NCBI GenBank assembly: GCA_031429355.1
Contig: JANOZM010000016.1
Span: forward strand, 372,001-436,000
From: JANOZM01 sp031429355
Lineage (GTDB): Bacteria > Pseudomonadota > Gammaproteobacteria > Burkholderiales > Burkholderiaceae_E
Length of the DNA stretch: 64,000 nucleotides
Direction: 5' to 3'
In this document: piece after piece, positions 61,893 through 64,000 of the stretch
How the letters are laid out: every line of letters starts with the position of its first letter
Position numbering within the stretch: position 1 is the first letter of the stretch
Translations under genes and position numbers: made by a program
Notes under the pieces: model-generated
Told to the model about the DNA's origin: nothing
What the model saw: the letters and a program-made list of their open reading frames with translations, nothing else
Databases searched by the model: none

Positions 61893-62735
61893 TTGCAAGT
61901 TGATCGTTATGCGGTCGTGGGCAACCCGATCGAGTTGAGCAAGTCCCCACAAATTCATCAATTGTTCGCGCAAGCGACCAAGCAAGCGTTGCGGTACGAG
62001 GCCATACTTTGCCCCATAAATGGGTTCCTTGCTTGTGTTGATTCGTTTCGCAGCCAAGGCGGTAAGGGTCTAAACATTACGACCCCATTTAAAATCGAAG
62101 CGTTTCATTTCGCGACACACTTTTCAGAACGTGCAAAAGCAGCAGGTGCTGTAAACGCGCTTAAATTTGTTGGCAATGACGTGCTGGCAGATAACTTTGA
62201 TGGTGTCGGCTTAGTGCGCGATATCGTGGTTAATTTAAACCAAGCGATTAAAAACAGCCGCGTCTTAATACTTGGGGCGGGCGGCGCTACGCGAGGTCTG
62301 CTACAACCGGTTTTAGAGCAACAACCTGCCGCTTTGGTCATTGCCAACCGAAGTCTTGAAAAAGCCCAAACATTAATTAATGAAATAACGCCGATGGCGG
62401 TACAAACCGGCACAAAAATTCAAGCAACGCGCTACGAAAAGTTAACTGATCAAATACCATTCGACATTGTTGTTAACGCAACTTCAGCGAGTTTGCGCGC
62501 CGAATTTCCACCAATTACAACAGCTATTTTTAATCCAACGGGGCTAGCCTACGAATTGGCTTACGGGCGTGGTTTGACGCCATTTTTGCAAATTGCAAGA
62601 GAAGCGCAAGTCGCCAATTTAGCAGACGGCGTTGGCATGCTAGTAGAACAAGCAGCCGAAGCATTTTTTTGGTGGCGCGGTATTCGGCCCGAAACCAAAT
62701 GGGTTATTGAGAAGATTAGCGCTCCGTTCGCTTAA
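61893..62735 (+). CDS. aroE: Shikimate dehydrogenase
   Basis: 280 residues, TTG start. IELSKSPQIHQLFAQ, GLNITTPFKIEA (catalytic Lys) and NFDGVGLVRDI (Asp); NADP site VLILGAGGATRGLL and NRS. It reduces 3-dehydroshikimate. Its place between mltG and the DUF3592 gene, not beside other aro genes, is unusual to me. The 3' end overlaps the convergent DUF3592 gene by 20 bases. Confidence 0.94.
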   Translation: MQVDRYAVVGNPIELSKSPQIHQLFAQATKQALRYEAILCPINGFLACVDSFRSQGGKGLNITTPFKIEAFHFATHFSERAKAAGAVNALKFVGNDVLADNFDGVGLVRDIVVNLNQAIKNSRVLILGAGGATRGLLQPVLEQQPAALVIANRSLEKAQTLINEITPMAVQTGTKIQATRYEKLTDQIPFDIVVNATSASLRAEFPPITTAIFNPTGLAYELAYGRGLTPFLQIAREAQVANLADGVGMLVEQAAEAFFWWRGIRPETKWVIEKISAPFA

Positions 62736-63498
62736 TGCGCTCAATGCTCATTTTGATGGCCCCGTACATCAAAGCCAAGCCAATTCCAGTAAACAACGTT
62801 AACACTGCTTTGGCGAGCCAATTAGCATTAGTGATCCAAACTAACCCTGCAAACGGGAAACTCAAACTGCACCAGCAAAATGTAAACAGCCAAACCATCG
62901 CCAAATTACTCGAGACGAAACCCTGTTTTTTGGAAGGGCGTGCAACATCGCGGTTCATGTCGCGCAATAAAGATTCAAACGGAATAGGCAGACCAATTAG
63001 CAAAAAAACAAACACTGTCGCGGCAATCGCACCGACTGCAGTAAACAACAACGCAAACGGTAATTGAAACAAGACCATTGGCCATCGAACATTTCGGTCA
63101 AGCAGCGCCTGCTCTGGTTGATCCGGATTAACCCAAACCGGAACCGTCTGTTCATTGGTTTTGGCATCGGTTAATGTTTGATACCAAGTTTGATGCCAAT
63201 CGCCAATGTTGTCGGTCGATGAGCCTTCATTCAAACCAAGCCGAGTGCTGTTAAACGAACGTCCAGCAAAGCTATAGGTGTAACTGGCCTTAACTGCATA
63301 GGTTGTACCGCCCTTACTGCCACGGCTTTTTATTAGCTCAACAGCGTTAATTGTTGCTTGGGCAGATTGCCAAGTTCGAACTTGATTGGCTTGCTTTACC
63401 GTGTCAATCAGCGGAAACACGCCAGCCCAAAGACCTCCCATGCCAAACGCAACGGCAAACACTGCAGAAAATAACAAGCGAAATAACTTTTTTACCAT
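62716..63498 (-). CDS. DUF3592-type membrane protein
   Basis: 260 residues, four membrane segments (LLFSAVFAVAFGMGGLWAG, FQLPFALLFTAVGAIAAT and two more near the end). The outside domain with YAVKASYTYSFAGRSFNSTR and QTVPVWVNPDQPEQALLDR matches DUF3592, a family without known role. Divergent from tmk. Confidence 0.8.
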   Translation of the reverse strand: MVKKLFRLLFSAVFAVAFGMGGLWAGVFPLIDTVKQANQVRTWQSAQATINAVELIKSRGSKGGTTYAVKASYTYSFAGRSFNSTRLGLNEGSSTDNIGDWHQTWYQTLTDAKTNEQTVPVWVNPDQPEQALLDRNVRWPMVLFQLPFALLFTAVGAIAATVFVFLLIGLPIPFESLLRDMNRDVARPSKKQGFVSSNLAMVWLFTFCWCSLSFPFAGLVWITNANWLAKAVLTLFTGIGLALMYGAIKMSIERIKRTER

Positions 63499-63569
63499 TC
63501 GGCAAGTTTACTGCTTGTCGATTCGATATGATGCGGGTTCCCCGATGCAACGCCGCTACCGCACGAACA

Positions 63570-64000
63570 ATGGCTACACCAAACCAACCTTTATCCAGCG
63601 AACAATCTACACAGCCTCAAAACAGACCCACGCCAAGTAACCCAGTGCGCGGTCAGTTTATTGTGTTTGAAGGCATTGATGGCGCTGGTAAAAGCAGCTA
63701 TTTGCCAACTGCGATGGCTGTCTTGGAAAAAGCGGGTAAAAACCCGTTGTTGACCCGTGAGCCAGGCGGTACAAAGCTGGGCGAGCAACTGCGCGCTTTG
63801 TTGCTCAATGATGCAATGGCGCCCGAAACCGAATGTTTATTAATGTTTGCCGCTCGCCAGCAACATTTAAAAGAAGTTATTGAACCCGCCTTAGCCGCTG
63901 GGCGCTGGGTATTAAGCGATCGATTTACCGATGCAACGTATGCTTACCAAGGTGCAGGGCGTGGGTTTTCAATCGAAAAAATTGAAGTGCTAGAAAATTG
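63570..64000 (+). CDS. tmk: Thymidylate kinase, 3' end beyond window
   Basis: The first 143 codons are inside the window. P-loop FEGIDGAGKSSYLPT, TREPGG and the DR motif in VLSDRFTDATYAYQG identify dTMP kinase. From ATG 63570 there are about 25 extra residues rich in Pro, Gln, Ser and Asn before the usual start; GTG 63645 is in frame just before RGQFIVFEG and may be the real start. It is normally next to mltG; here aroE and a DUF3592 gene intervene. Confidence 0.93.
   Translation, partial: MATPNQPLSSEQSTQPQNRPTPSNPVRGQFIVFEGIDGAGKSSYLPTAMAVLEKAGKNPLLTREPGGTKLGEQLRALLLNDAMAPETECLLMFAARQQHLKEVIEPALAAGRWVLSDRFTDATYAYQGAGRGFSIEKIEVLEN

Noticed and set aside
1..64000. CRISPR arrays, tRNA genes, insertion sequences, prophage
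   Set aside because: Looked for spaced direct repeats, T-loop-like segments with acceptor pairing, transposase or integrase motifs, and found none that held up.

Overview
The window looks like chromosomal DNA of a mid-GC (by eye a little under 50%) betaproteobacterium, most likely a Burkholderiales member. Support comes from the yciB-bolA-ppiC string, the NRDE/TANGO2-ygfZ-mltG-...-tmk neighbourhood, an orphan Bug/TctC-type receptor, a Liv-type ABC transporter fused into a long beta-oxidation operon, E. coli-type gshA, and SelO ending in CSS. The species cannot be named from sequence alone. No rRNA, tRNA, CRISPR array, intact insertion sequence or phage was seen. No gene-free stretch exceeds about 300 bases.

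Region 1 (1-15.8 kb) is an accessory, regulator-rich patchwork. It holds a VapB-type antitoxin cut by the window edge, a davB-davA pair for oxygen-dependent lysine breakdown, and a redoxin next to a secreted protein with a His-rich mature N-terminus. An ATPase of the AAA/DUF4143 type follows, behind two palindromes. The rest is a series of TetR, AraC and LysR regulators, each beside a small enzyme (SRPBCC lipoprotein, two VOC proteins, F420-type reductase, Coq4-like protein, fatty-acid hydroxylase, transglutaminase). Several regulators have clear palindromic operators next to their own start. A VapC remnant lies at 7.8-8.0 kb.

Region 2 (15.8-29.1 kb) has ggt and gshA divergently arranged for glutathione turnover and synthesis, with a permuted NlpC/P60-like lipoprotein overlapping gshA. 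On the minus strand, hflX, a SulP permease without a STAS domain, and a cytoplasmic sulfite dehydrogenase soeABC follow each other closely. A CarF/TMEM189-type lipid desaturase homologue and a GST-family protein come next.

Region 3 (29.2-41.2 kb) has a glgC-glgA pair flanked on both sides by membrane c-di-GMP phosphodiesterases with degenerate CSS sensor domains. The second phosphodiesterase carries two C-terminal DEP-like domains. Then come tadA, an orphan Bug receptor, yciB-bolA-ppiC and selO.

Region 4 (41.3-58.9 kb) is a run of 16 same-strand genes: acyl-CoA ligase, Liv-type binding protein, livHMGF, FadB-like and FadA-like enzymes, a beta-propeller lipoprotein, a long acyl-CoA dehydrogenase, two SDRs, two hotdog thioesterases, a class II aldolase/adducin protein and an epoxide-hydrolase-like alpha/beta hydrolase. 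It reads as an uptake and degradation pathway for an organic acid whose identity I cannot assign. This is the best candidate in the window for an undescribed system.

Region 5 (58.9-64 kb) is housekeeping: NRDE protein, ygfZ, mltG, aroE, a DUF3592 membrane protein, and the start of tmk.
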